A stretch of 64,000 nucleotides of DNA from Seriola aureovittata. Taxonomy: Eukaryota > Chordata > Actinopteri > Carangiformes > Carangidae. Within the stretch, counting starts at the first letter, position 1. Each line of letters starts with the position of its first letter. Below, piece after piece: positions 51,481 to 64,000 of the stretch. The stretch spans positions 4,983,401 through 5,047,400 of the forward strand of contig NC_079364.1 in the NCBI RefSeq assembly GCF_021018895.1. Direction: 5' to 3'. Under the pieces are notes generated by a model. That model was not told the DNA's origin and made no database searches. It worked only from the letters and a program-made list of their open reading frames with translations. Position numbers and translations under genes: made by a program.

Positions 51481-52339
51481 ATCAGAGGAGATCAGAGGCA
51501 GCGTCTTCTTAAACTGAAGCTTTACTCGTTTCCAGTTCCAAATCCAAAATGTGAAATGTTCAGGAAACAGGATTAACAGTCCTCTTCTCATGCTTTTTGA
51601 GTCAATTCAGAAGGATTCAATGGCTTTTTTTGTTGCCAGAAATCATAATGTAATCCTTTAGCTGGAACAAAAACAACATGACAATAAATTGCCCTTTAAC
51701 ACTCATAGATTTAAAAATCACACAATGTACCGTCGCTTCATGCAGCTTGTTGCAGTGCGACGCTGAAGACTCGATTCACTGGCAGCAACAGTTTTTGTCA
51801 GTTCTGGGGACGTGACACTAACAGCCTGTCCCTGCGGGATCGTATGACACATGGAGGGACGCTGGCTGGTGCTGAGGAGGACATGTTGGTGTAAGTGGGG
51901 CCATCAGTGGGGGTGTGAAGAGGACCAACTGTGCACTTATAGCCCTGATGGTGTTTACCAGTTAAAACTAACATACAGCCACCTGTCACATCTGAGAGGA
52001 CGAACAGTTTGGTTTAATATCTGCACATTTAATCAGGAGCATCGCTACTGTGAGGGACTAACTCTGTGTCATATAGACTTTTTAAATAATAAGGTTAAAA
52101 GGCTGCTATTTGGTTTGGAGCTGGTGACTGTTTTTCTGTTTATTCAAGGAACAAAACATAATTTTCTGTGTCACTGTCTCGCTGTCTGTGATTTTGCTCT
52201 CAGATTAAAGCCTGTCTATTTTCTGCCTTCCCTCTGCGTCTCTGAGCTCCAGGTCCATTGGTCCCCACTGAAAATGTACATCTTTAAAAACTCTCAAATA
52301 TATAGTTTCACTTTTAAAAAAGGCTCAGTTTCCTTAAAC

Positions 52340-52440
52340 AGCTGGACACTGAAGTTTATATCAGACAAACATGAGGAACAGTGCATTTGCTGGGGACTAT
52401 TTTCAGCGGCGGATTAATCCACATTTGGTGCTGCAGTGAG
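52340..52440. repeat. Fragment of dispersed family A
   Basis: GGACTATTTTCAGCGGCGGA then TTAATCCACATTTGGTGC and GTGAGTATTTGG. The same words occur in reverse complement at about 62440-62490. Confidence 0.65.
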
Positions 52441-52599
52441 TATTTGGGGCAGCAGGAAGTCGTGTGTGAGGCTGAGTCAAAATGTTTGTGTTCAACAGTC
52501 TGCCTCACTGATGAGTCCATCAGACAGACAGACATTCATGGTGCCCAGAGGATGAATCCTAATGACAATGATGACGAGCCTTCACTCTTCCTCCAGCGC

Positions 52600-52860
52600 C
52601 ACCATGAGGCTGTTGTTTTTTTTAGTAAAATATCTCAACAACTATTGGACGGATTTCCTTGAAATGTGGTTCAGACGTTCATGGTCCCCTCAGGATGAAC
52701 TGTAGGAACTTTGGTGATTCTCCGATTTTTCCTCTAGCGCCATCATCAGGTCAAAATTTCTGCTTGTCTAATATTTCGTTTCAATGTTAACATGCGAAAC
52801 TAAGGTGTGTTAGCATTTAGCTCAAATGACCGCTCATTAAAAGTTTAATAGTTTATCAAT
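52600..52860. repeat. Dispersed repeat with ATCTCAACAACTATTGGACG
   Basis: Contains TATCTCAACAACTATTGGAC, CCTTGAAATGTGGTTCAGAC and CCTCAGGATGAACTGTAGGA, words of a common fish repeat. Related pieces lie at about 60090-60260 and 63520-63710 (TGTTAGCATGCTAACA). Confidence 0.55.
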
Positions 52861-52999
52861 ACTATTAGTACATTGTTGGTTTTAGTCTTTTCATTGGGTT
52901 TGTGGACGGTGGACGCAGAAAATATAGAACAGCACCAGATACACACCTGAATAGAAACTCTGGATCCCATTCACCAATCGTTATTTTTTTCAGTGAGTG

Positions 53000-55830
53000 A
53001 AATGACCTCATTCTTTAGAAAAGGACACACAATGTTGAAACCAAACTGTTTGCCAAAAACGAGTCGATTTTGTGCCTCAACCTAACCAAACCAAACCAAA
53101 CCTTAACCATGGTGTTGTCACATCATAAAATGGTTTTAGAAAACACAGACAACTGATGTTGTCGTGGTAACAGAGGCATCAGATCAGAAAATACTCGTGT
53201 CGTTTTATAGGGCACGGACAAAGTATTTTGTCCTTTGATTTGAAAGGGTGTTGGATAACACACTTACTCTTTAAATGAGAATAATTTCCTTGTATTTATT
53301 CTTATTGCCCCTTTACAACTGTCTGCATTTCCCCAGTGTTTATGCTATGTGAAATCAAAACTGTAACTTGCACTTTTTATGACATTTAAACACACACATC
53401 TAAACTGCCGTCAGTGTCGACAAAAATGTCGGAATGTGACATTTGTCGGATGGAGATATTTTCTGGTCTTAAATCCAGTGGTGTGGAGTGAAGACTAACA
53501 GCTGTCCCCTGATTACGCCTTTAACACAATCGGCACGGCGGTTAACAACAGTGATTCCTGCTTATTTACAATCTTGCTCTTTGTCTGACTTTGCAGCAGC
53601 TTTCTGTCATGTTAATGTGTATTTGCTGCTAATTTGACTGCTCCGAGTCGGGCTTTTACTTTAATCAAGTAAAATGCTGGTGCTGAAATTAAACACAGGT
53701 TTTGTGACCATCAGTGCACTCTGGGTAATTGCAGAAAGTCTTTGGGGCGAGGTCAGGGTTAATAGAATAAGGGCATGTATGGTGTCGGGAATTTGTCCAC
53801 ACATGCACTCAACATTAGCACATCCTTTTCAGTCACTCAGGTCAGCACAATTACACAAGAATTACAATTACACAGAGGTGAACAAAGAAAAAAAACAATT
53901 ACAGTGGCTGGAAGAAAAAAACAAACAAGAAAACAAAGAGCTGTCAAAGACACAAAACATTAAAACACAAGCATTGTAGTGATGTCAGAGAAAACATGAT
54001 TACACACTCACATTTATTGCAATCACAAAAGTGTTGCCATAATTACAGAGAGGGAGAGGAATAAACAGGCATCTTGATTAAAAACCATCGGGGGTCATAA
54101 ATGCAAAAACAGCTGTCACTATTACAAGTAATCACGACTTAATCAGTCAGAATTAAATTACTACAACTGTAATTACATGATGACAATTACATCTGAAATC
54201 CAAAAGCAGCTGTGAGACCTGTAAATTCACACCAGCTGCTGTTTTAAATCACAGAAACTTCTGGATGATCATTGAGCCTTCCTGCACTTCAAACACTAAC
54301 CTTTCCCGAGACTGACAGGCTTTGTGATGGAAAACACGGAGGACGTGCCAGGGTGTAATTTTCTTCTGAGTCTGGCAGGAGACAATCGCTTAAACCACTG
54401 TCATCCAAGTTTTCACCAATGAGAGCGTTGAGTTCTTAAAAGAGTTTATAAAGAAAAAAACCCACTGATGACTGAGTGACGGATGCTAATGCTTTGCATG
54501 GATGAATTATGATATTGTGGATTTAAATTGAAGAAATAAGTATAATTGTTATTAATGGCATTTCAAGAGTATTTTATATATATTAGAAACTTATATCTCC
54601 ATATATCCAGATGTATATATGTGATAGGGGTTGATATTTATGGCCCCCTTTCTGTGCCAATGGACTGGCTCCATTCAAATGAAGGAGAGTGTTTGTTCAC
54701 ACACAGCTAAGAAATTATTCACAGTGATATATCTCTCATGAAAGTGTCACATATACATATAGTAGATACTGTGAACTGGGAGTTGGTTTAAAGGAAGGAG
54801 TTCTAAAAAGACATTGACTTTGAAGAAGTTTAATTGATGATTGATGAACTGAATGCTATCTGACAGGAGTTAAAACTTTTTTTGGCTTCTTATCTGCCTT
54901 TTTTATTTGTTAGAAACTGGCACGCTACATTTTTGTCTTTACATCTCTCTTATTTTTGGGTTTACTTCTTCATAATCTTGACAATTTCCTCGTCTGAAGA
55001 AAGCAGCTCCCTCTGTAAGCACAGCAGCTCTTTCTGTATTATCTTAAATTGCTCAAGTGTATTGTGCATGCAAGTGTATTTCTTTCTTTGAAATCATAAG
55101 TCACCAAAATGCATCTTTAAATAAAGCATGTCGTACTTCAGAAAATCTCTTTGCTTCTTGGCTCCTTTTTCTTTCTTTGCATTTATTCTTTTTTCCAGTG
55201 ACCCTGGTTTTGTTTTCACTGTTGTTCCACACTTTTAACTTCGGGCTGTGGAAGCTGTGGACACACCAACTGAAGGGAGTCGCTATATGTATCCTTGTTT
55301 CTGAGGTGGTGTATGAGTGTTTTTCACCCCGAGCCACCTGGTAACCTTTAGTTCAGGTTGAACTGGTACAAAACATGAACTATGAAAAATATGCTTGTAC
55401 CTTATTGTCGGATCAAAAGGTTTTGTTACGGTACATCTCTTCCTGTACCTTAGATCTTGAGTGTGCACCACACACAATAAAACAGAGTGGTGCTCAGGTC
55501 CCATTTAGCAGCTGTGGCTGCTTTCAAAAATAGGTCTAGGGGCAGCTGGGTAATTTCACGCAGCCACACGGAGAATGGCCACACATAATTCCCTCTCCCC
55601 TCCGCAGTCATGGAGAATCGCTCTGCCTGGATCCAGCCCCCCCTGCAGCCTGCCTCTCCCTGCGGCTGTCTGCTGTGGGCCAACACTGGAGATGCTTCAG
55701 GTGCCGGGTTTGATCACCCCACACTGGGACAGTGTGAACATCTGGTGTGTCTCGGCTTGTCTGACAGAGCACCCATGTGCTGATGTGTGTCACAAACTCT
55801 GAACACAACACTTCTTACAAGTACTTGAGA
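53000..55830. other. No gene recognised (53.0-55.8 kb)
   Basis: AT-rich sequence with scattered short open frames lacking domains or splice-consistent neighbours. Possible 5' intron or upstream DNA of tspan18. Confidence 0.5.
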
Positions 55831-55832
55831 TT

Positions 55833-56280
55833 TTAAAGTGATAGTTTGGGTTATTTGACACGGGGGTTATGTGAGGTGCTGATCTATAATCAGTGTATCA
55901 CGTGCAGTAGATTCGGATCAGTGCGGTCTTAGTTTAGAGAAGCAGCAGGAACACCGATACAGAAGCTGAGTGATGTGCTGATATGGACGGGGCCATCTGC
56001 AAAAACGTGTTTCAGCCAACTTAAAAAGCTAATATCAGTTTGAGTGTACGCTTTATTTGGAATATTTTCCATATCGTTGCCATCAAACAGCCCTTTCCTT
56101 TGGAACTACATTTTTCACGTGTTGAACACTTAGCTGACTCAAACAGCTGATCTGTGGAGCAGTGTGCACCGTAGTTGCGCTTGTGCTCCCAGCTGCTTCT
56201 CTAAAGTGGCATCGTGCAGATCAGAATCCACCGCAGGTAATACACTGACTATAGACAAATAACCTGAACTATCACTTTAA
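55833..56280. mobile_element. TTAA-flanked fold-back MITE with long inverted ends
   Basis: TTAA at 55833-55836 and 56277-56280. The left end AGTGATAGTTTGGGTTATTT pairs with the right end AAATAACCTGAACTATCACT. Pairing continues imperfectly inward for roughly 90 bp, through ATCAGTGTATCACGTGCAGT on the left and its counterpart on the right. No coding capacity. Confidence 0.82.
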
Positions 56281-56929
56281 CGCCTATGTGCAATACAGCA
56301 TCCCTAGGTACACATATGATACTAGAGGTTAATGCTCGTATTTAGCAGTTCAGTAAATTTCTGTGGAGTTTCAGCTCACATGGAGACAAGTAGGAAATGA
56401 TTCAGTGAACTATACCTTCGCCTATTCGTCAAATATTTCACTTCAGCTCTACTGCCACAGTGATGCTCATTGGATTCGACGCCTTTATTAGCATTTATAA
56501 TACAAGCCCTAGCCCGCAGTTTCAGGGACTGCACAGTCAGCATATTGTATCCATGAAACAAGATCCCAGTGTGAATCCCCAGGCTTTCCACAGCCAGTCT
56601 GTGTAACTGTTTCTGCAGTCATTAGCTACAAGTGACAGGACGCTCCAGTCCAATAAATCACAGTGTCACAGAGGCTGCAGGGAAGTGCAGCATATACAGA
56701 AGTGTGTTCCCTGAGTGCTGGAGAACTACTGGACCTGATTGCCTTCATCCATCAGAACAGTGCTGTGCACCAATGAGCGGGGACTGGGAGTAAGCCCGGT
56801 GGATTTAATCTTTCTGCAGCCATACATTAGTAATGAGACTAATGTAAACATGGACAGTGTTGTGTGGTTTCTTTGGGAAAATATGGGTAAAACTCAAAAC
56901 TATTCTGTATCTGTGCAGGTTCCGATTAG

Positions 56930-57085
56930 TCCACAAATCTTCATTGCTATTTTGTCTGTTTTTTCAAACCATAAGTGGAGATTTAATATTTTTCTTATTG
57001 TCAACAAATAACATGACAAAACCAAACCCACCCAACAATGAATGTATCCTGCTAACAAGTGCTGTGTGTGCAAATCCAAAGTTTT
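56930..57085. repeat. Fragment of dispersed family A
   Basis: TTTTTCTTATTGTCAACAAA, then CCAACAATGAATGTATCCTG and CTAACAAGTGCTGTGTGTGC, matching 62185-62250 and 40390-40475 in order. Confidence 0.6.
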
Positions 57086-57589
57086 ATTTATATTTCCAAA
57101 GAGTAGATCTACTACTTTTACTACTACTACACCAATAATTTTTATTTTTAATTGGTTCTTTCTTCGTTTTCACCCACTGTAAGGTTAAGAGCAAAAACCC
57201 CCATGAAACACTTAGCTAGCTTAAGAGTGATGTTGACCAGTCATTCATAGTGAAGGGCCGATAATTAAATCAGGCTAAATTATGTTATTTCAAAGATGGA
57301 GTGAAAATGGTAATTTACTAGTTTTTATTTTCTACCAGCAGCAAAACTGTTTATATAGTGCACCATGGAGGGTCTCATGTGCCTTTATTACATTTATTAC
57401 ATTTTACAGTGTGATTGTGGTGCACACACATTGTGATACTGACACTAGAACCTTCTTTAAAAGGGGGACCCCGGGTATGTTCACCATATGAAACCAATTA
57501 AATACTGTGGTTGAACAGAATTCTGGGGTGACAGTGGAGAAGCTCATGTATCTGTGCTTTTTTCCCCTGCTGAACATCTGTGTTAGTCA

Positions 57590-57740
57590 AGTAAATTTTT
57601 ATTTATATTGTGCCAAATCACAACAGAAGTTATCTCAAGGCAAAAAATGTATAACATTGATTAGAGACGGAAAAATTCCCACCATGAGCAAACTCTTGGC
57701 GACAGTGGCAAGGAAAAACTTCCTTTAAAAAAAGGCAGCA
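57590..57740 (+). repeat. Truncated common fish repeat (TTTATTTATATTGTGCCAAA)
   Basis: Begins AATTTTTATTTATATTGTGC, then CAAATCACAACAGAAG, ATCTCAAGGC and GGCGACAGTGGCAAGGAAAA. These are hallmark words of a very abundant teleost repeat. About 150 bp; the 3' part is missing. Confidence 0.7.
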
Positions 57741-57749
57741 ACCTCAAGC

Positions 57750-59980
57750 TGATATGTGTCTGCACCAATGCACAGTCCGTCTATTAAATGTGCTGTATCT
57801 ATTTGTGGGGTGGTGGTGATGTGTTGCCTTTCACTTAATATACACACCCAGGACTCAGCTGCAAATAAACACTACTTCCTGCACTCACAGTCAGCAAGGA
57901 CCATGCAACACTGTTTTGATTATGTACAAAATGAAGCTGCAGGGAGTAGGCAACTGTTAAACCAATGGTAGACTACTGACCCAGCAGCAAACAGCAGACG
58001 GACACAGTCGGAGACCAGCTGATGAACATAGAGGAGCATTTAGCAGCTAAAGAGCCAGTCAGGAGGTGGTGGAGACCAAAAACAAACAACTTATATTCAT
58101 TAGGTGGAGATAAACATGACTCCAGACATGTTGCATCATGGGACAGATTTAGAAACCAGTGATCTGGTGGTGCAAATGATTCAGCTTTAAAATATCACTT
58201 CGTTCGTCCAGACAGCTCAGAACATGAGGTTTTATTGTCTACATCAGCAAATCAATACTCAAACGGCAGCCTAAATACCACCATCCACAAACACAAGAAC
58301 CGTATGAGGTAAACACCCTCAAATGTCTGTGAATCCAGTTATTTTAACTCTGAGATGCAGCTGACTGCACTGTCTGTTCACATGTTACTTCAGCCAGCTC
58401 TGACTTTATTTCATTTCAATTTGAAGTAAGTGAATGAAGATGGATGAGAAACACTTGTGAAACGGGGTGAGGAGAGTAATCTTGGACAAAGCAAGCCTCA
58501 GGGGAGAGTTTTCAAAGAGGTAATTATTACTACTCCCTTCTCCCTGTTTCCTTGCTGAAAGCGACCTGATATGAAAACCAGTCACATGGACAGCTTCTCC
58601 CTTTGAGGGACTGCCACCATGCTTCATAACCATAAATACAGCCGGGCAGGGGAGACATCAAATTATCTTCTTTCACACACTTTGATTTTGGAAAGGCCCT
58701 GAGATGCATACCAAATAAAAGCAGGTGGAAGAAGAATACATAAAGACGGGGACGTCCCTGAAGGTAGCGGAGGCGTGAGCCTCTTCGGAGCGTCCATATT
58801 GACTGACTTTCCTGTTCTGAATGCTAAACAGATGTGAACGTAGTGGAGAGGAGAGGAAGAAAATAAGCTCTCATGGGTTCACCCACAATTTCAGTTTAAT
58901 TAGCCAAATCATCAGCCACTTCAGCGCGGCACTCGAACCAGTTTGAGTCCATTTAGTCTCGCTTCTTTCCTTATTAGCTGCAGTGCAGGAGTTATCGCCA
59001 TGGTAGCAATTTTAAACACTCAGGAGTTAGAAACCTGAAGAGTAAGTACCACGCAGTAATCTCACACTGCTGCTTCTCCTGTAATAATTGCACGAATGTT
59101 TTAAAAAACAAGAATAAATAATAATAATAATAATAATAAAATAATTCAAAAATAATAATTATTAAATACAAAATTTGTAATCTGAATAATTTTCCTCCCA
59201 GACGAAGGAATAGTTATATATTTATAGGTAGTGTGGTACCTGTTACATCAACAAACAGGGTTATTAGCGGTCTGATGGTTTGTGAAAGTGGCCTGGGATG
59301 GTGTTAAAGTCCCGGCCTGAATTATTGTTTCAGTCCACCTCTGCCCAAAGTTTCTTACAGACAGAAAATGGTCACAACTGCAGCAGCTTCTCAGAAAACT
59401 CAGCTGTCTTTATTTGAAAGTAGCAGCACGCTGCAACTCCACCTCTCCTTCCAGCCTGAACAGGCTGGCAGCTGCTATCCACCATCCACCTGCTCTCATC
59501 TCTCAACACTGGAAATTTAGCAAACTAGTGTCATAGATGTAGTTGTGTATTGACCAAGATAATCAGACTTTAGAGTTCATGTTGCTCCAGAGCTGTTTTT
59601 CTCCATTGATCTGCCAGTAAAGAGGAGAATCATTCAGGCGACTCAGAGTCAGTGAAGTCAGCTCCTGTATTGTTTCCCTCTCTGTAGTTTCGGCGGTTGC
59701 CATGGGCACGCAGCGAGCTACAGCTGCAAGTTAAAAAAGTTCAACCATCATTAACTCAGAATGCAGCGGCACAGAGCTGAGCTGTATTCATGAGAGCAGC
59801 ACCTGACAGTAAAAGGAGGTGGCGGCAGCCACTCGCTGCCTGAAAGCACCTTGACAGTGTTTTATCAGTTTAACTCACAGGAGTTTCTGACGGCTGCTGT
59901 AGGAGCAGTGGCGACTGTAGACTCTGGGGGGGCCCCAAGCAAAGAAACCCATCATATCCCCCCAACTCACATGCAGACTT
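57750..59980. other. No gene recognised (57.8-60.0 kb)
   Basis: No coding exon or RNA gene seen on either strand. A short (AAT)n tract at 59118 is the only simple structure. Confidence 0.5.
59118..59140. repeat. (AAT)n microsatellite
   Basis: About seven AAT units in an A-rich tract. Confidence 0.85.
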
Positions 59981-59993
59981 AGATGTCCCCTAA

Positions 59994-60056
59994 ATCCCTT
60001 AAACGCCTCACATGTCCCTTAAACGCCTCACATGTCCCTTAAACGCCTCACATGCA
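59994..60056. repeat. Three-copy 20-nt minisatellite
   Basis: The 20-nt unit AAACGCCTCACATGTCCCTT is repeated almost exactly three times, with no unit-to-unit difference in the shared part, preceded by a looser GTCCCCTAAATCCCTT copy. Confidence 0.9.
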
Positions 60057-60089
60057 GACTGATGAATTTACCAATGTAGTCTCAACACC

Positions 60090-60260
60090 TCACACAGACA
60101 TCCGTGGACACTAGTTACAGCACACATCATCATTTCACTCAAAATCAAAACCTCTTAAACGTCTGGTGGTGCTAGAGGGAAAGTCAAGGGATCACCGAGG
60201 TCAGCAGTTCAATAGTCAATAGTTAGTGGTCTTATAATCACTATCCTCTTACTCATGTTG
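60090..60260. repeat. Piece of the fish repeat also at 52600 and 63520
   Basis: GGTGGTGCTAGAGGGAAAGT, then CAAGGGATCACCGAGGTCA, words belonging to the same dispersed family. Borders uncertain. Confidence 0.45.
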
Positions 60261-61083
60261 TTAAGTTTTGACTTGGTGTTAGAACCAGTAGCTGTATTTT
60301 CAGGGAAACTATTGATTATTAGATGGTAATTTAAGGTCACTGTCACTGGGATTTGCATGAGCCTTGTAGTTTTGTGCAATACTGCAAAGACATTGATGAA
60401 ACCAAACTAATTTAATGCACCAAACAATTATCACACACAGAGGTGCAGATCCTCATGTCATTCAGATGCTTTATTGAGTTTTTTAATAATTTAATTAATT
60501 AGTGGTAGTGTGTGTAAAATAAATGTGCATCAATTTTTAATATGGCAAGACGACTCGTTTTTGGTAAAATGGCCGAACTTCAGTCACGCAAATGTTTCGT
60601 GACGTGGTGAACATGACCACTTCTTCCTCACAGTTGAGTTGAGGTGAAGATGATGTAATGATGTGTGCTGACTGTGCACACAAGGGCAAGTTGTACCCTC
60701 AAATAGAACTGAATTATTTAACACATACCTAAAATGCTACTAGACTCAGTATTGGCAGCCGTGTCATGTTTTAGTGAGTGCCGCGGGTTCTGCTTTTCCA
60801 GCCTGTTAGTTTGGAGCAGTTATAAATGTTGACACGAGGAAGATGCCGTCACCCTCCTCTCAGAGGGAGATGCTCTCTGTTGGTCAAACTGAGGGCTGCT
60901 TTAAAGGATTATGCCACTTTAATTTATTTATTTTTCCTTATTTTAAAAAGTCCAAATAGTCAAGTGACGAACAATTGACTGATCTGCTGCACCTTCAAAA
61001 AGAGCTGAGCTTCCATTGTTTTCAGAAATACAGAGCTGCATCAACACAATCATTTTAAAGAATATATAAAATATATATAGTGT

Positions 61084-61535
61084 AAATGTAGATTTCCATG
61101 TGTTGTTTGATTATAGATCAGGTCTAGCTTCTATATTAATACTGTGAAAGTATCAAAGCCTCAGTCCACAGAGAAATGCACACGGCCTGTATTCAGAGAC
61201 TGAGCCTTAAGACGAGCCGTCAGGACTTCTGGAACTTTGTGATGTCACAACAAAGCAGTCACCACTCTTGGCCATACACCAAGCCCCGCCCACCTGCACC
61301 CACCATCCGACCTTGCAGGATTTGGTTTCCATGAGTTTTTTTCCTGAAATCTGCTATATTTTATATTTTATATTAGATCACTCAGAAAACAGTCAGACCA
61401 ACTTGAGCTCCAGAGAGGAGATGCAAAACTACACCGAGACGGTTTTTGGTTCTTAAAACTATAAATATATCTTCTTATGGATCCACATTTACATAACACA
61501 AATAAAACACAGGAAAAGTGTCAAATATGGGACGA
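61084..61535. mobile_element. Second, degraded copy of the 41885 MITE
   Basis: Collinear with 41885-42389. Shared segments are GAGCCGTCAGGACTTCTG / AAGCCGTCAGGACTTCTG, CAACAAAGCAGTCA, CACCCACCATCC, TTAGATCACTCAGAAAAC, TATCTTCTTATGGATC and AAAACACAGGAAAAGTGT. Right end reads AATATGGGAC but then diverges; no TTAA pair visible. Confidence 0.8.
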
Positions 61536-62119
61536 TTCAACTGTTTCTCAGGAGAGATAATGATGTTGAAAATAAAAATCTTTTAAATCTAATGAGGACC
61601 GAACAGTCAGGCTCACCATCTGCCACAGTCACGCACTGCAACACTTTCATGTGTGCATAAGTATGTGGGCATGACCACATGTGCCTGTGTGTGCTGCACA
61701 TTTCACCAGGTGGTTCAGTCTATGCAGCTCACACACAGGGAGAAGATGAATCAAATGATACTTTCCAGGCTCAATCATCAATCACGCTGCGTAAATAAAC
61801 ACTCATTATGAATAAACTAATATGTGTCTACTGTGGTTAATGGGGCTCCTGAACATCAAACACATCTGACAGTGTCAATAAATTAGTTTTAATTGGACTT
61901 AATTTCATCAGGTCTTGCAGTCTGACCTACGTGGGGGATGTACATTCACGACTGTTTCCAGTGAGACACACCAGTTTAAATCCTATTTGATCAGTCTAAC
62001 AATTTAAACCAGAGCAGGTTTAATATCCACAACAAATAAAGAAGCACTGTGGCATGAGACTAAAATATATCAAAGGAAAATAACCACAGTGATAAACAAT
62101 CATGCTGATGGCAGCAGGG

Positions 62120-62620
62120 TTTTCAGAGAAAACCTAAACCCTGTCCAGAAAGGCTGAAAATGTGTCTGATGATATTCTGTATTTTTCTTCTTGTCAACAA
62201 ACCCACAGAAGAGCAACACTGAATGTCCTCCACTAACAAGCTTCTGTGTGTGCATCAAAGCCTGATATATCGTTCCCCTGAGCCATAGAGCTGCTCTGTT
62301 GTCAAAAACTACAGTATTGAAAACACATCAATGAGGCACACTGTCGCTCTGGGTGACATGTTCCTTCATCACCATCAACACACACACCGTAGCTTATTTT
62401 GTCTCAGTGTCACACACACCGTCCTGCTGCCTGAAATACTCACTACTGCACTAAATGTGGATTCATCTGCTGCAGAAAATAGTTCCCAAACAAATGCAAC
62501 TTTTGTTAAAAATCACAGTGAGCAGCTGCTCCAGGAAATCACAGTATCAGTAGGAACCAGTGGCCTTGGAGCTGAGCCACAGACACAGTAGGAAGGTGAG
62601 AGATACATCGCTGGTAAAAC
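62120..62620. repeat. Longest copy of dispersed family A
   Basis: Carries all the landmarks found scattered in the other copies: TATTTTTCTTCTTGTCAACA, AATGTCCTCCACTAACAAGC, GTGGATTCATCTGCTGCAGA, AATAGTTCCCAAACAAATGC and ATCAGTAGGAACCAGTGG. The short open frames here are chance. Confidence 0.6.
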
Positions 62621-63519
62621 AGATATAGAATATCACCAGGCTTGTCCTTTAAGGCTTTGCACGAGGATGCATTATTGAATACAAACACACGGCTGAAGTT
62701 TATTTAAATTCATTGTGGTGCTGTTACGCTATAAATACCAGACCGGTGTAAATGTCACACAGTGCAGTCCAATACAACAGCCCTGCATACTCCCCTGCAC
62801 TCATCATAAAGGTTTAATGAAACTGTTCAAGAGTTTATTCAACTTTAAAGGTGACATTTCGTCATCTATTAATCTGGCAACTGGTTGTAATCTGCAGTGA
62901 ATCATTTTTGTTTTGTTTTATTTACCAGTTAATTACAGGATAATTTCACCTCCTCGTGGCTCTAAATTATTCAAATAAATTCACATGAGAAGTGACTCTT
63001 TGGCTGACTGTCCACACACTTGACACATGCAACCTATGACAAGAAGTGAAAGTGATATTTTCATTTTCAGAAGTTGGGATGGATGCAAACATAAACTCTT
63101 GGGACGGACATTAAGATACAACCAAAGTGAACTGAAAACTGCAACTGGATGAAGTAGCAACAGAAAGCATCATACCATATGTACCTGTTTAATGGCTCTT
63201 GGCTTCAGATGTGGGCAGGAGAAACGCAGTCTTTAGCCTTTGACCTTGTGCTGCTTTACATCGGCTGTAGAGAGGAGAAAGAATATTTAGGATGGTTGTT
63301 CTGTGCATAAATATACATGTGCATGAAGAAAGAAGTAACCAGAAGTTAAAAACATTACTCACATTCAAAGTAAACTACAACTTTCTTCTTTTATTCTTCT
63401 AAAGTTTTTATCATTTACCGTATTTTACATCTATTGTTATTTTTATTCAGACAGATAAACAGCTCCTTCTCCACTACAGTACACGGACTGTGTTTTGGCG
63501 ACCTCTAGATGTAAATGTT

Positions 63520-63710
63520 GGTCTGTCTGTTGGTTGATCCACCACTTCTTCAACATGTCTCAGACCTTCAAGATGAATTTTAATTTAGCAAATACTTTGA
63601 TTTCTGATCAAATACCTTAAAACCACCGACATCCCCATGAGCCTCTGCTGTACATAATGTTATTAGTAAATGTTAGCATGCTAACAAGTTAAACTAAGGG
63701 TCTGCCCCAA
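63520..63710. repeat. Dispersed repeat with AAATGTTAGCATGCTAACA
   Basis: GTCTGTCTGTTGGTTGATCC, CAGACCTTCAAGATG, CCATGAGCCTCTGCTGTAC and GTTAGCATGCTAACAAG. Same family as 52600-52860, followed by a 9-11 base C run at about 63712. Confidence 0.55.
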
Positions 63711-64000
63711 TCCCCCCCCCCGCACTTATGCTATTTCTAATTTGAAGTATGAACAGTGTAAACAGTGTCTGAGCGTCCGTTAAGACTGCAAGTGCATGGA
63801 GGTTAATTTGAACAGTTTGTGTCTGATAAGGAAAGAAAACATCTTTGATAACAGAACATGATATTTAATATGTATATCGATGATGTCATGAAGTATTACT
63901 CTCATCAGTCTCTTTCAATGAATGTATATAAAGATGGAAAACATGACACGGAGCAAAAAACACCACGATCGCCCCCTGGTGGCTGGCTGCAGTGTAGGTC

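Noticed and set aside
51851..52417. 188-codon plus-strand open frame
   Set aside because: Longest open frame outside the array, but its sequence has no familiar domain and runs into a dispersed repeat at its 3' end; treated as chance.

Overview
The window reads as a piece of a ray-finned fish (teleost, probably spiny-rayed) nuclear chromosome. Genes are split by short GT/AG introns. Both recognisable protein genes are vertebrate families, and the background is full of fish-type dispersed repeats, CA microsatellites and small TTAA-flanked elements. Nothing bacterial, viral or organellar was seen.

Layout. (1) 1-11.8 kb, plus strand: the 3' half of a K+-dependent Na+/Ca2+ exchanger gene (slc24a1/slc24a2 type, closer to slc24a1). 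Nine supported coding exons, all phase-compatible, run from the proline-rich cytoplasmic loop to the C-terminus CPVSI and stop at 10070, followed by a 3' UTR of up to about 1.7 kb. The 5' half lies off the left edge. (2) 11.84-38.69 kb: a huge T-rich tandem array, roughly 25 kb of repeat sequence, built from a ~25-nt unit and a ~36-nt unit. It shows kilobase-scale higher-order duplications, a decayed left edge and a clean right edge. It is interrupted by an unclassified 290-bp insert, an LTR-like fragment, a 607-bp solo LTR with a 5-bp target duplication, and a 368-bp tRNA-headed SINE with an 11-bp target duplication. Every short open frame inside it is a by-product of the repeat. (3) 38.7-40.05 kb: a single inverted copy of the array unit, then a large imperfect inverted repeat enclosing a CA microsatellite. 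(4) 41.4-43.4 kb, minus strand: exons of an Ig V-set membrane or secreted protein (signal peptide, one V domain, short stalk), 3' end unresolved. A TTAA-flanked MITE lies about 30 nt from one splice acceptor. (5) 46.4-50.7 kb, minus strand: a complete coding set for tetraspanin-18 (tspan18), seven coding exons and 243 residues. (6) 50.8-64 kb: no coding exon recognised. It holds dispersed repeats and MITEs and is probably upstream or 5' intron sequence of tspan18.

The exchanger and the tetraspanin are plasma-membrane proteins, and both families have been linked to Ca2+ handling, but nothing in the sequence shows that the neighbours work together. The most unusual object is the minisatellite array: its size, its hierarchical structure, its position about 60 bp past the exchanger's last poly(A) signal, and the nested insertions with readable target duplications.
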